A stretch of 64,000 nucleotides of DNA from contig NC_066317.1 of NCBI RefSeq assembly GCF_022539315.1, positions 67,663,679 through 67,727,678 of the forward strand. Direction: 5' to 3'. A program made the position numbers and the translations under genes. Within the stretch, counting starts at the first letter, position 1; every line of letters begins with the position of its first letter. Shown in pieces: positions 24,415 through 37,800 of the stretch. The notes beneath the pieces were generated by a model, which was not told the origin of the DNA, made no database searches, and saw only the letters and a program-made list of their open reading frames with translations. The DNA comes from Serinus canaria (Eukaryota; Chordata; Aves; Passeriformes; Fringillidae).

Positions 24415-26679
24415 CCATAAATAAATATTAAAATAGAGAAAAACACAGAGCAGAGAGAGAGTCTGTGTCACTCAGCACTGGAGCACAGATTGCCTTGTGG
24501 AAAGTGTCGTTTCTATGACACATCAAAAAAAGGATTCAGTGCAACCTATGACAAAGACAAGAAGAAACATTTTGATAAAGTTGCTGTTTCCTCCCTTGAT
24601 TTTGCCAAAACTGAACAACTGCAATAGCTACAGGGTCTCTCACTGACTACATGGCAAACACAGAAAATCAGAAGCACTCCAATTGTAAAGAGTGGAATAA
24701 TATTATTAAAAATTAATACAATTAAACTAGGTACTCCTGACTATCCAGCACAGGCACAATAATTTGCCATCTGTATGTGCTGAGCTTAAAGGTTGGAAAA
24801 ATGCTCTTTTTGGGAAAAATGTCATCAAGCAAAGACAGTCTTTGTCTCTTAAATAGGAAGACAGTCTACATGCACTAAGAAATTAATGCTGGAGACAAGC
24901 CTGCAAGTCAGTGTGGTGAAAACATTTGCAGAATAAAGATAATATTTACTGTCTTTCCAAATTTTTATGCCGTGCATAAAACTTTCCAACTTTTACAAAG
25001 AATAACTCAGAGGCAGGTTACAGAACAAAGTTACTGCTATGACTGTGTTGCCTTTTGAGAATGTGATCATATTAATAAATATCAGTGAGATTAAATCAAA
25101 ATAACGTGTATGGGGAATTGAGCATGAATATTCTGAATCACTGGAAATTGCCACCATAGTTATTTATAGGAACACTAAACAAATCTGTAATTATATTAAA
25201 ATATAGGTGAAGTCTGCATTAAAGCAGAGGAGGTGTAATGAAGATTAAAGATTAAATACACTTATGCTATTCTTACAACAAACAGATAAAGGCAAAAGTT
25301 TCCCATCAAACAGGGAAAAATGTTTTGTAATTAATTAATAAGAATTAAGTGAAAAACAGGGTTTGTATACATTAGATATTCTTCAGCTTTAAAGATGTTA
25401 ACAGCAGAATGTGCATTTAGATCACATTTTGTGGTCTTCAAGCCTAAAAAAAAGGTATGAAATTCCATTCAGTGTTTTGAACAAAGATTATAATCTCTCA
25501 TACAGGAAATGGAGAAATATCTATGTGTATGTTTGTTTCTACTTATTTACACATTATTCCGACAAACTCAGTTCAGAAACAACCAACAAACATATCTAAA
25601 GAAATGAATATTGGTTTTGTCCAATCCTGTCCTGCAGAAGATGGAAAAAAAACTTATTTTCAGTTATCTTGGCCCTGTGGTTGCAATCCACACAAGTGTC
25701 CTTGGAAGAGCTGTGGCTGACATTTCCCAAAGCAAGTGAGAGCCCTGATTCCTCCCCATGCCCAGTGGAAGATGGGTGATGTAACACATCCAGTCTGCTC
25801 TGATTTGAGAACTCACCTTTCTCTAACAACAGAACCACAGCTGCTGATTTAAAAAAGTTCTCCAGGTGAAGAAAACTTCAGGGAGACATTACCTGCAACA
25901 AGGACCTAATTAAACTGAATTGATTTCCTCCCAAATGTTTCTCACTACTTATGATTTAGGAACCTGACTGCACGAGAGACAAGGAAAAAAGGAAGAAAAA
26001 CCCAAAAAACTGTATATTTGAATGGCAATTATTTTCTATTCCCCAGGTGGTTCTGGCAGTCATTTTAAAATGCCAGAGAATTCACTGCACTTTGATGAAG
26101 GCACTTGTTATTTCTTAGTTGTGAAGGAGACAATTCCAGGGCACAAAGTTCAAAAGACAGCATTCACAGAAGGCAATAATTAGACTCAACTACACTAAGA
26201 TGCTGTTGAAACTGAACAGCTCTGTCTGGTAGATGTAGGGTCAGAAATTTAATGTTGCACCATTTGGTGTAATGGCTCTGGTAACTGCTTGCTTATTTTC
26301 ACACCTACAGTGGAAAGTAATTAAAGTCAAATCCTTTCAGATGTAATTAGATGGCAGGACTCATTTAAATTGAATGCAAGAAAAAGAAGAAAAGTAAAGG
26401 ACCAGAAAAATGAAGGAAGCATCAGATTTTATAATTAGCAGGTCAGTACCTTTTCTAGTCTGAATTTATTCAGAAAAGAAAATGATTTAGTGAATGCCTG
26501 AGATTTACATACTTTTAGATTTTATTTTTCCTTCAAAACATCAAAAACACTAAAGAAAGAAATGAATGTGATTTATAATTTTTAATAGAGCTTTTATATT
26601 CTACCCTTAGAAACTAATTGTATTAAAATAAAAGTATAAAAATGTACATCTTCTTATTTGGTACCACTTAGTATTTGGT
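24415..26679. other. AT-rich intron, no gene
   Basis: Unique sequence. Short frames at 25411-25838 lie on both strands and match nothing I know. Confidence 0.6.
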
Positions 26680-26959
26680 TCAGCCTGGAGAAGGCTTTGG
26701 GGTGACCGAATTGGTGCCTCCCAGTACCTGAAGGGAGCTTGCAAGAAAGATGGAGAGAGACAATTTACAAGGGATGGAGGGAAGAGGACAAGGGGGATTC
26801 CCACTGCCAGAGGGCAGAGTTAGGTGGGATGTTGGGAAGGAAGCCCTCCCCTGTGAGGATGAGGAGGCTCTCCCCTGGGGGTGCCTAGGGAAGCTGTGGC
26901 TGCCCCTGGATCCCTGGAAGTGTCCAAGTGGCTTGGAGCAGCCTGGGACAGTGGAAGGC
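26680..26959 (+). mobile_element. CR1 LINE 3' fragment, first part (split)
   Basis: Sense CR1: TCAGCCTGGAGAAGGCTTTG, GTACCTGAAGGGAGCTTGCA, GGGAAGCTGTGGCTGCCCCT, GGATCCCTGGAAGTGTCCAA and CAGTGGAAGGC. The consensus then breaks and resumes at 27113. Confidence 0.9.
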
Positions 26960-27112
26960 ATAAAATAAAAGATTTACAATTAAAAAATAATATAATTAAA
27001 TAAAAAAATAAAAGAATTACAATGCTGATGATTTCCAACTAAAAGTAGCACTGATTTAACCTTTGACAGTAGCCAAGATGCACAAGGCAAATTCTGTGTA
27101 TGAAAAGCCAAC
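26960..27112. repeat. Unfamiliar repeat, copy 1, inserted in CR1
   Basis: An A/T-rich lead (26960-27010) is followed by about 95 bp starting ATTACAATGCTGATGATTTC and including TGATTTAACCTTTGACAGTA. A second copy lies at 28653-28769. It interrupts a CR1 copy, so it was added later. TGATGA and CTGA resemble C and D boxes of a small nucleolar RNA, but no terminal stem was found. Confidence 0.6.
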
Positions 27113-27175
27113 GGCAGGAGGAGGAATGGGATGTTCTTTAAGATCCCTTCCCACCCAAACCAGTCTGTGATTCCA
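27113..27175 (+). mobile_element. CR1 LINE 3' fragment, second part
   Basis: GGCAGGAGGAGGAATGGGAT, GTTCTTTAAGATCCCTTCCC and ACCCAAACCAGTCTGTGATTCC, given here in pieces, complete the CR1 3' terminus interrupted at 26959. Confidence 0.88.
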
Positions 27176-28652
27176 TAATTGCACTCCATCCCCTTGGGAT
27201 CATGGTAAATCCTGCAGCACAAATGGGCTGTGGAGCACAGACTCTTTTCTGCATTTACAGGAATTTTCCTTTAACTACTGAATTTAATTTCCCAACCCTC
27301 CTGGACCTCTGAAAAGGTGAAAGCTCACTCTGAGATTAGAAAGGGAATCAGCCTGATTTGACAAGCCATTTGATGTATTTGCCTGTAATAACTCTGGCAT
27401 TGCAACCTTCAGGGGGACAGAAAGCTGACAGCCAGAGAAAGGACACAAAGAACAGAGTTCTGTGACTGCAAGCTAGTTTTTATTAAAAACCACCAGGGAT
27501 TTTTATCAGGGGAAAAATATATACATTTCTAAGCTTTTTTTAAACCTTTCTCATCTGGAAAACAGAACTTCTGGTTCTGAGATATACCTAGTGATCAACA
27601 TAAAACTTGTAAAAGTTTAAGCATAAAGTAGTCAAAAAGTCCTGCACATGAAGATAATTGGAGTATCTGATGCACAAATCAATCCTCTTTATCTGTTGGA
27701 GGTGTTTTAACTTCTAAATCACATAAAATTGGAGGAAGAGTCTAAGAGAACTAAGACTTTGGAGTCTTTGGAGAAGGACTCTTCCATTTGTTTTCTCCTG
27801 GCAATGCCACTTCACCAAAAAAACTTTTGAATCTATTTCTTATTTTTCCTTTTTAGCCTTAATTTAAGTCATGAGTCTTACAGCTTCTTTGAGATTCTTG
27901 GCTTGACAATCTCAAGTAATTTCATTTTTTTGCCTTCAGAAGTCCTCAGCCTTCTTCTTCTTTGTGCAAACACTGAAGATACCAGTGCAAAAATGTAGAA
28001 ATCCCTCTAAAACTCTACATACCCCACTGTCTAACACTAGAGTATTTTATCCTGCAACAACTGGGAAAGCTAATTAAGCAGTGAAGCATATAAAGAAAAG
28101 TGAGCAACACAGCCCAATGCAGCCATTAAAAAAATCAGAATATTTCTGGATATTATTTATTTACACATTTTTCACTCCATTAAACTGAGATGAAGATGTA
28201 TTTATCAAGTCACTGAAAATCTTCCTCCTTAAATATGCAAATATATCTTCGGGCATTTCCCAATATTGAGTCACACAAGCTGTACATAAACATTAAAACT
28301 CCAAAATACCATCAACTTGTTAAACAGCAAGTTTTTCCTCAATGCACTATAGAAATGAAAATTTATCAGTTACACATTCTCAACTATTTTCCATCTATTG
28401 AGACTAAAAATTCTATATATAAGCTTGGCTGAAGACAAATATTAATGCTGGGGAGAAATTCCTGAGTTACCAGAGGAAACATTATGTATTCTTAGGAATA
28501 TAAACTTTGATCAATGTGGCAGTTCCTTAACCAGAAAGGTTTCTAGCTGCATATTTAAGGGAGGTCATTTATTTCATTTAAATGGCTTTTAACAATGCTA
28601 GAATTTTAGTAGCATCTTCATATACCTGGAATAAAAGCATAATAATCTGGGG
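27176..28652. other. AT-rich intron, no recognised content
   Basis: Unique sequence between the two copies of the unfamiliar repeat. Confidence 0.6.
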
Positions 28653-28769
28653 AAAAAAAATAAAATAATTACAATGCTGATGATTTTCAACGACAAATAG
28701 TGTTGATTTAACTTTTGACAGTACCCAAGATCAATAAGGCAATTTTTTTTTTGTTTTTTAAAAAGCCCA
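28653..28769. repeat. Unfamiliar repeat, copy 2
   Basis: After an A-rich lead it reads ATTACAATGCTGATGATTTT and TGATTTAACTTTTGACAGTA, then AAGATCAATAAGGCAA. Against copy 1 I count roughly 12 differences in about 78 aligned bases, in the same orientation. It ends in a T-rich run before AAAAAGCCC, where copy 1 has GAAAAGCC. Confidence 0.65.
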
Positions 28770-29404
28770 AGTCCCTGTCTTAAAAAGTTTCTCAAAGAAA
28801 GCCACAGGCTTCCTTAAACCTGCCCAGAGAACTCTGTCACTTCTGGTGCTATCCATCAGGATTAATATTGGAAAACCAGATTTTTATCAATCTTAGGAAT
28901 CTTACATGGGCAAAATAACAGAAACAGCAGTCAAAGCATAATGTGAGGCAAGAGAAACAGTTTCACGAACTATTAATCAATTTGAAATAAATATTTAAGA
29001 ATTATTAAAATAAATATTTTAAGATAAATATTTAGATAATAGATACAAGTAATAGATATTTTAAAATAAATATTTTAAGAATTATTAAATAGTTTATCCT
29101 ACGTTTTTAAAAAGCACAGTCCTTTCCCTCAGATGTAGGCATGGCTGTGTTACTGAGAAATGAGGAAATTACTAATAAATTATTATCTAAACAAAAATGA
29201 CAATGGAGAATTCCATAAAAGACTGAGTCAAGCAGAACGGCAGTAAAAGACCACATATAACACACCAGGGTTAACCCAGCCTCACAAAGAAATAATAATT
29301 TCTACCTAACTTGCAGGAGAAAGTTTACAGAGAAATGCATTTAGAAAGAAACATGTGGAGAGGTACTGGAGAAATCCCAAATTTATCAGACACAGACCAG
29401 AAAA
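28770..29404. other. Intron with AT-rich quasi-repeats
   Basis: Between about 28981 and 29090, AATAAATATTTTAAG and AATTATTAAA motifs recur irregularly. Nothing else is seen. Confidence 0.6.
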
Positions 29405-29487
29405 ACCTGGACTAGCTGGTCCTGCTCTGAGCAGAGGGCTTGAACTACAAGATGTCCAAAGGCCCTTCCAATCTCAACAATTCTGTG
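29405..29487 (+). mobile_element. CR1 LINE 3' terminus, sense
   Basis: CCTGCTCTGAGCAGAGGGCT, CAAGATGTCCAAAGGCCCTT and CAATCTCAACAATTCTGTGA are the CR1 end, heavily 5' truncated. Confidence 0.88.
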
Positions 29488-32022
29488 AAAGAAATGAGGA
29501 ATGAAGAATTAATTCAACTCAGGCTAGACAGCCACTTTGATGTTCTGGGGATTTTTTTTCTGCGATCCAAAATGAGCTCCTTGGAAATGAGCACACTGAT
29601 AATCACCTCCAGAATCCAAAATTGTTGAAAATTGGCTTTCAGGAGATACCCCTACTTTTATGCTGTTGAGATCCACTTGGGCATTCATGGTGGACTTCTT
29701 TCCAATGCATTAAAAGAAACCACCAGCACTGAATTTTCTGGAGTTCTTGGTTTGCCAAGCCAGGATCTGACCTGGTTTCACAGCCCTGTGTTCTCCCTCT
29801 GCTCTCAGGTTTGCCTAGAGACATAATTCAGAGTAGTCTGATAGATTTAGAAGCAATCTTTTGTTCTCTCATGACATGACTGTCACAGAAGTGCTCACAT
29901 CAGTGTTTATCCTTGCACTGGCAAAATCCTGAAGGAAATTTAGAAATACATTAGATGAGCTTAAGCTCTGGTTAACTATTTTGCTAAGTTTAGTCAATCA
30001 ATGCAAAACCCCAGGAATGTAGATATTTTAGTAGTCCACAGAGGAAGAACAGCATTATTTGTATTATTCCTCCTTACTCAGTGAATGGTTTCAGTAAAAC
30101 TCAACATTCATTAAAAATTATTCATCTCCCTTGGCCTTTCTTTGCTGCTTCATGTTTCTAATGAACCTAATGTAGCAAGTGATGTAATCAGACAAAAGCA
30201 TGTAAGAGCTCTTTCTGCCACTATAGGCACAATCATATTTAATTAAGAATTTATCATTAGCTGAAGGTATTAGTTAACTATTACAGGCCCACTATATTGT
30301 CTAGCTCAGAGAAGCAGCTTCCTCATTAACAAACAAGTGCTTGGATCTAATTGTTGCCTCTTTAATCAGCTCGGTGCATTAGTGTCTCATTAACAGGGCC
30401 TCACAGAACAAAATTATTGCTTTGATACTACTAGAAAAGATTAAAAAAACAACCATAATAAATTATTGGAGGCTCCATCCAGCATCTACTCACAAAAGAG
30501 CAGGTATAAATACCATTTAATGACTACCTGGAAAGAGTGAGTGGAATTACATTGCAAGGAGTGAAGCCTGGATAGAAGTTTGAATGTGGATCCAGTATTC
30601 CTCAGTGAACTGCCCCCTTCCCTTGCAGACAGCTATTGAAACAGCTCAGGCATTGAAGGACAATGTCCAGCACCTACTAATTTTGTTTTCTATTTCTACA
30701 GACAGTCTACATTCACATTTCACTTTGATCCCATATATCTAAGCTGACAGCACTCCTTTCTTTTCTAGGCATTAAACCATGGAATAAAATAATTGTAATA
30801 ACCACTTAATTTGTGTTTGCTTGGCATTTTTTTCCTGGGTAGCTCTTTTTTTCCTTTAATTTTGCAAGAAATCAATGAACATTCTGGATCCCCTTGCTTT
30901 GTTCACTTCCTTTCATGACTATTTCCTTCCAAACCTTCACAGATCAGCATGGGATTACCATGGGTTCAGGAGATCTGTTGGGAATCATGTCTGTTTGTCT
31001 GTTTTTAAGTAAGCACTACTACCTTGTAAGCAGAGGGTCCCTAAAATGTTCATTCTTTCATATCTAAAAAAAAAAAAGTTGCCTAATATTAAACAAGCAA
31101 TGTGAGACATTCAGGAGATGTTTTCTTTGTTTTCATCATATTAAACTGAATATCAGCAGGAAAAGAAATCCAACTACTTGCACTCAATCTTTCAAGCGAT
31201 TTTGACTTGGGGATTCAGTGAGTGAGAGTTTCCATCTTTATGTACAGAAATTTATTAGGTCCTACAGCTTGGCAGGACAGAACAAGAGATGTAAAGCAAT
31301 CTCATACTGCTTTCAGAACAATTTTCAATAAATAAATTGTGCAAGATAATGCTGTGGGAACAAAAAAGTCAAGCTGAAGGAATGTCTGCTATAAAAGCAA
31401 TTTTGTCTGAATAACAATGCTTTAAAAATAGGTATTTTTTTCAGAGATGAACTGATTTTTCACTGGAGAATAGGTCAGAAATACAAGTGCAATAAAATAT
31501 TATTTCAGTTTTTTCTAACACTGCAATGAGCAATTTGATCCATTATTGCCATTTTGAAAAAGGGAGTAGTTAATATTTAAAAGAAATGTTTCTAAGTAGT
31601 TTCTTTTTCGACAATAAAATAGAGACAGGCTTGTTTTCCTTCCACCTCCAAGAGACAATCATTCCAATGTGAAGGGAAACTACTTTGTATTTTTAAGAAA
31701 TTCTGAAAAAAAAAGTAGAAATTTTAGATTTCCTTGCAAAAACAATCTTTAGATTCCAGTTTATGCTCATATAGTCACTGTCAAAAAGATGGAACTCAAG
31801 TTATCTCTAAGACAAAAGAAACAAGACAGCCCTCAGCGAATGTGAAATTTAAGAAAATATCCAGCAGTAATACAGAATGTCAAAGGTCTGTCACTGGGGA
31901 TCACAGGAGCATTTATTTCAGTGCCTGTAAGAAATGCACATTGTCAGTGCAATGTGAGCACTGCTGCTCTGGAGGGTGCAATGAGCTGCTCATCCACCAG
32001 GATAACAGGGCTGTGTGTACTG
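29488..32022. other. Intron with a possible conserved noncoding block
   Basis: Mostly unique. About 30110-30440 is dense in ATTA-type homeodomain sites (TTTAATTAAG, TCATTAACAAAC, GTCTCATTAACAGGG) and free of repeats, as in vertebrate developmental enhancers. Otherwise only an 11-12 base A run at about 31066. Confidence 0.35.
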
Positions 32023-32071
32023 GGAATCAGGGAATTCCAGACTGGTTTAGGATGGAAGGCACCTAATGATG
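32023..32071 (-). mobile_element. Possible CR1 stub before an LTR
   Basis: AATTCCAGACTGGTTTAGGA, TGGAAGGCACCTAATGAT resembles the antisense CR1 3' end, cut by the LTR at 32072. No continuation is seen after the LTR. Confidence 0.45.
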
Positions 32072-32518
32072 TGTCTTGGGCTAGAAATGCAAGGTGTGGC
32101 TGGGATTGTGGATTCTATCCCCATCTGTCAGAGGTGGGGCAGTTCTCTGCTGTTCATGGGGCAGTTTTCTTTATCTCTTCCACAACCAATCCTCCCTCCA
32201 GGAGATCTCTGCTGTTCAGGGGCCATTAATTATTAATTATCTTCTGTCCATGGCCAGTGAGTGTCCCTGCAGGGCTGATCAAATTCCATCATCCCATGGG
32301 GAGATGCTCCACCCAGGGGAGGAGCCAAGCATTCCTACCTGGATACAATCTGAGGTTTGGAACAGCCCAGCAGCCTTTGCCCACTGCATTCCCAGAGGAG
32401 CAGCTTTCTGCTGCCCTGCATTCCCAGAGGGAGAGCAGGCCCATCTCCAGCAGCCCTGGAGCTGCAGAGGAAAACTCCCCCTTGTGCAGGATCCCTGCTC
32501 CAGCAAAACCACACCACA
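32072..32518 (+). mobile_element. Endogenous retrovirus LTR
   Basis: A 447-bp block starts TGTCTTGGGCTAG and ends CCACACCACA. Its body (CATCTGTCAGAGGTGGGGCA, CAGGAGATCTCTGCTGTTCA, GGAGAGCAGGCCCATCTCCA) is what I recall of a passerine ERVL-type LTR. Frames of 174 and 159 codons cross its end and are not genes. No target-site duplication was found, and the right end may be truncated. Confidence 0.7.
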
Positions 32519-34128
32519 GCTTTTTTATAATTATTCACAAAGTCATTTGTTTTTTCAGAATACAGCAGGAATTAAAACACAAGAAAATACAAAACAATTT
32601 TTGGGACAGTCAAGCTGAATTCAAAAATCTTTTTTTGAACAACAACAGAAAAAAAAAAAAAACCACAATTTTTTATGGCACAAGAAAGCAATGTTTCTTA
32701 AATATAAACCCCCCAGCATTTGAAAATTACACCTAACTTTCCTGGGTACCTGTTTTGGAGATTTAGAAGCTTAGTGTCCAGGTCAATTTTTCTGCTGAAG
32801 TTGATAAGAACAACTTTCCCTTGTTCTTGAATTCAACAGTTCAAGATTGAAAAGGAAGCAATTCTATCCAACTTTTCATACATTTCCAAGATAAAGAATA
32901 CAACAAGCATTTTTAATTAAGGCTTTAAATTAAACCACAGGTGTTCTTCATTAAAAATATGGCAGTTTCTTTCTCCAACCAAAAAAAGAAAAAAAAAAAA
33001 AACCTAAGTGCTGAATTATTGTTGTGATGTGGAGCAATGGTTTTCTGCTTTCTCCAATGCTGCACAAAGCTTTGAATTTCCCTTTTCACCTGCCACCCTC
33101 TCTTTTTTTTCCCCCAAATCCTCTCTAATCTCCACTCCTTCGCTGTTTAAGCAGTGCTTTTCCAAACATGGATTTTTATTTTGTTATTTAATAACTGTGG
33201 AAGCATTAACTTGTGTATATCTTAATACCATTGATCTCTGCTGTCTGAATATTGGCATTTAAAGCCATGATGGTGCTGTTTATTGATTTGCAGCATTCAG
33301 TGGCTACTGTCACTAAATATACACAATCTACATGGCCTATCACACTTTTAAAAATAAATACAGTGAAACTTATATTTTCTACCTTGTTCTCCAAAATGTG
33401 CTGTTTACATGTTTACTTGGGTTTATGGTATTTTTGTAAAGTCTTCCCCCTGAAAAATACATGCAAATCAGCATAAAATAAATAATTTTTGATACTAGTA
33501 AATAACAAAAAAAGAACCCTCAGAATTTTTCCTGTTGTTGTCTCCTAAACAAGACGTATCAGCTGCAGCATCTACTGACAAGTTAAACTTAAGGAATCTA
33601 AAAAGTTCAGAAAATAGCCTAAAACTATCTATACAATGTTTTGAAGACAGAAAAAGATTAAAGGAGTGAGGAATTAGGAAAAACAAGGAAAAGAGGCACT
33701 GAATTCCCTCCCCACTCTATGCTTAGAGTTGCTCTTTCCATCTATAATATCAGCCTAATTTTTCAGCTAGTGCTGCTGGTTACAGTGACAGGAAAAAAAA
33801 AAGAAGTGTGAAGAAACAGGAATTCTATTTAATTTGTTTTTCACACAAACATGCAAATGTTTGATTATTCATTTCTTTTATCTTTGCCTAGCAGTGGGAA
33901 ATCCTTATCAGTAGAGAACAGCATCCAAATTACAGCTTGTGTTTGCCTTTTCCACAGTTCCATACTATGGCAGTGAACTCCAAATCTTCCTGTTAATGAC
34001 TGCAGAAGGCCAAGATTTCATCTACAAGCTCAACTGTAATAAAGAATTGCAGGCTAAGATGGTCAGCAACACCCAGGTCATTTTTTCATAGCTACATGGA
34101 AAAAAAAATAAATTCAACATAAATCTAT
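32519..34128. other. AT-rich intron, no gene
   Basis: Short A runs near 32649 and 32990. A sequence at about 33955-34065 has a weak acceptor and an open frame, but no good donor. Confidence 0.6.
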
Positions 34129-34241
34129 CCACCCTCCTGTCAGGGAGTTGTAGAGAGCAGCAGGGTCTCCCCTGAGCCTCTTTTTCTCCAGGCTGAGCCC
34201 CTCAGCTGCTCCTTATCAGACTTGTGCTCCAGACACCTTAA
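34129..34241 (-). mobile_element. CR1 LINE internal 3' fragment
   Basis: GGTCTCCCCTGAGCCTCTTT, TTCTCCAGGCTGAGCCCCTC and AGCTGCTCCTTATCAGACTT correspond to a CR1 part upstream of the usual 3' end, in antisense. Confidence 0.88.
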
Positions 34242-34369
34242 AAGCTTAATTAAATTGATAGAAGGAGAGGAAAAACACAAAAAATTAAACCAACTAAAAA
34301 GGCTTTAAATTGAAGAGACTTTAGGTCATTGCTGCCTGACTGGTCAGGGAAAGTGGTCAAAGACATTGG

Positions 34370-34860
34370 GATGAGAATGATGTTGGTAACAAACTGATGT
34401 TTTAGTTTTTACTGAGCAGTGTTTGCACAGAGTCACAGATGCTCCAGCTCCTCACACTGCCCTGCCAGAGCTGGCTGGGGGCACAAGAAGGGGACAAGAG
34501 GGGACCCAGCCAGGACAGGCTGACCCCAAGTGTCCAAAGGGAAATTCCAGACTCCAGGGCATCACTGAGCAGGAAAACCAGGGGAAGTCGACCGGGGCAC
34601 TGTGGTTGCTGCTCAGGGCCTGGCAGGGCATTGATCAGGGCTGGTGAAATACCCCACTGTGCATCACTGCTTTTCTATATTCTTCATCATCATTATCTTT
34701 ATTATCCTTATTATCATTATTAGTATTTTTCATTCCATTTCTGTCCTGTTAAACTGACTTTATCTTAACCCATGATTTTTAATTTTTTTCCACTTCTGTC
34801 CCTCATCCCACTGCAGAGGAGTGGGGTATTAAACACTTTGGGGTGTTATAAACCACAACA
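34370..34860 (+). mobile_element. Endogenous retrovirus LTR, probably ERVK type
   Basis: Recognised by the order ATGTTGGTAACAAACTGATG, GCACAAGAAGGGGACAAGAG, AGCCAGGACAGGCTGACCCC, then TTAAACTGACTTTATCTTAA, and the terminus ATAAACCACAACA at 34860, all matching recall of a widespread avian LTR. An ATT/ATC trinucleotide array at 34676-34733 lies inside it. The left edge is approximate and no target-site duplication was found. Confidence 0.75.
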
Positions 34861-37800
34861 ACATCCTATCCCTCTTGGGTTCTCTAATTCCCTTTGGAGA
34901 ACTGAGGAAAAGCAGGAGCCTCCTGCAGCTTCTGGTACAAGCACCTCACCATCACCTTGTACAGCAGAAGAGGACCAGAAAGACAGGAAATGCCTCAGAG
35001 GTCCCTTTTATCATTCTCTTGCTCTGCCAAATCACTGATTAGCTACTTTCAGACAAGAACAGAAGATTTTGTTGCCAAGGTGACCTCATTTCTGAGAACC
35101 CAGATCTCTTCCCGGGTGATTACATTTCCATGCTAGAGCCCTGAAGAAAAAAAAACCCTCAGTGCTTGTATTTATTTTAATCTCTGCACTCATCTCTAAT
35201 TTTTAAAGGAGAAATTAGTTACACATTAAAAAAATTGAGTTAGTGGCTCATTAAAGACAGGCAGAATCTAAATGTCCCACTAAATTTATAATGGGCAGAC
35301 AGATATTTCCAAATTTGTGTGGCATAAAGACAAGACTGTGAGCAAGAGATCAGTCATGTCCTGAATGTCACCCACCCTCCCCTCGGTGAAGGCAGAGAAC
35401 AAAGGAACAATTCCCCTGACTTCCCATCATTTCAATTTATCTATTGAATAACATCATCATTATGCCTTCAACACTCACCTGAAGTGCTCACAAGACTGGA
35501 TAACAATTTGTGTCTTAACACAGAGTGAGAAGCATGAGACACTGAGATCCACTCAAGAAAACTTGATTTTCCACAAAGCCCAAGGGAAAAAAAAAAGCAA
35601 ACAAAGAACTGGAGATTTCTCTTACCACACTGAATATGGATTTAAAATGTTCTTCCAGAATCTAGAGCTTAATATTAATTTTATCTTTATGAGTAGTTAA
35701 AACTCTGTGGAACACTCAAGTTTTTAAATAACAATAAAGAACTCAGCACATACGGAAAAAATAGAAGACTAAAATATTTCAACAAATAAGAAGATTGTGC
35801 TGGAAACTAACCCCAAAAACACACACATTTTACTGGATTAAATTAGTCTCAATACACCAGTGAAAGGTACTTTCAAACCCACTAAACTAGCTGGGCTCCT
35901 GGTTAGCAGATGAACTGCCCACAGGGAGGATGGATTCAGATCCTCTCTGACTTTTCCTCCTCCTGGCCACACATTTCAGTGGTGAGAGGCAGAGGGAGCA
36001 GGTAAATTCCAATTCTACTGATCAGCCACATCTCACCCTCTCAAAAAAGAAAAGTGAGTGGAACAATGAAGAATATGAGCCTCTGGTTAGGGCCTGGAGT
36101 GGCAAAAAATGCCTTTGGGGATGAAAACAGAATTTATGAACACAGAAAGTTCTTACTCCTAAGTATTTATTTGAAAAGCAAATGTTCTACAAACATGGTT
36201 CCAGTTGAATCTTATCAGAGTGGCTTGTCACACAGGACAAAAGCAGCACAACTGGATTATTTCCCTTATACATTTCTGCATGTATTTTAAAATGTTTAAA
36301 ATTCAAAATTCTTCTCACCCTTGTGTGGAACATGAGACCTCTCAGAATCTCCAACACAGGATCAACTGCTAAAGAAGGTTTCAAGATTTTTTTTTTTTGT
36401 TCCTAAATGAACTTTCACATTACTTATATTAAAATTATGACATACTAAGAGTCATTCCTTTATTAATTAAATGCATTCCATTAATAAAGAAGTCTATAAA
36501 TGCTAACACCACAATAGAAAGTCATATTACTGTGGTTTTCTCTAAAAAAATAAAAATGAAATGCATGATTGAATAGTAAAATATCATTAAATTAGCTTCA
36601 GCAAAATATTTTAAATACTCAAATGTGAACTGTTTTCTTCACCAAAATGACACTCTTGCCAGTGCCACCTAAGTATCCCAGCCAGATATCCAGTCTAGAT
36701 GGGGCTCTTTAAAAGTCCTCTAATTTTAAACTGGAATTCTGTTAAAAAACATTTATTTTTTTAAAGGCTTATATCACAATAATGAATAGGTAAAGAAAAG
36801 CCTCGTAAATCACATTTTCATGGTTTGTACACAGTTTATGTGACACAAAATGTGTTTTAATTTGATTAACTGAAAACACAGCTCACAAGTGCTGATGCTG
36901 TGCCAGAATTCCAAGAACATTCAAGAAAAACAAGCAACAGAAACTTGAAGGTGAGTCCTTGACTCATAAATTAACACAAGCACAAATTCAAATCACTGTT
37001 TTACATATTTGCTCAACAAATACAGGCACTGAGAAATCTGCAACATTCACTGGGCATCTCAATTTATTCTCTGAACCAGAGGCCCCTCATTAGTCTTTTA
37101 TTTCATGAAAGATTTGCAGAACATAATTTCAGGCAGAATATGCAAAAATCAACCTCTCTCTTGGAAATGAGAACTGGCAAAGGATTTATCTGCAAGCATC
37201 CTGAAGTTATAATGACACAGGTAACAGAAGTTAATAACATCTTACTTTCTTGGCTTGGAGCCTTCAAGCTTCAAATTCAGCTAATTTATTTGCAAACTGC
37301 AATCCTGTATTTGGGCAGGAACACAGATATATTGATAACTTAGAAGTAATTACAAATTGACATAGTGAAGTGTGCTTGAGCCTCATTTACACATATTATT
37401 TTATTTCTTAACATGCAAAACCAAAATTATTCTGAAAAGAAGTTACAGAAAAAATGTAAAGTAAGTTTAAAAAGCCCCAAAAATCTAAAAAAAAAAAAAT
37501 CTAGTAAAAAATTCTTTCAAAGCCTAATAAGCACTTTAAAATTTATTTATTATTGCATATTTCCACTATTTTTGTTCTTTTCCTCTGTAAATGTTTTAAA
37601 TAGAAAAATAAATTCCCAGGTAAGTGATGAATACAAGTGGAGGTGAATGAAAGATCATTAAGCTCCAATATAAATTCTGTTCATGCTAACTTTGAGTAAC
37701 AAATTATAAATATTAATTCCCCATTTTTCAACAGTACATTTTAATTACTGGTATCCTACAAAAAGATTTAAATAAATTTTTGAGGAGCAGAGAATACTAT

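Noticed and set aside
32094..32736. Plus-strand frames of 174 and 159 codons
   Set aside because: They overlap each other in different frames, lie mostly in an LTR, run into AT-rich intron, and show no protein family.
36905..36960. Possible 44-bp exon ending AAG/GTGAGT on the plus strand
   Set aside because: The acceptor lacks a pyrimidine tract.
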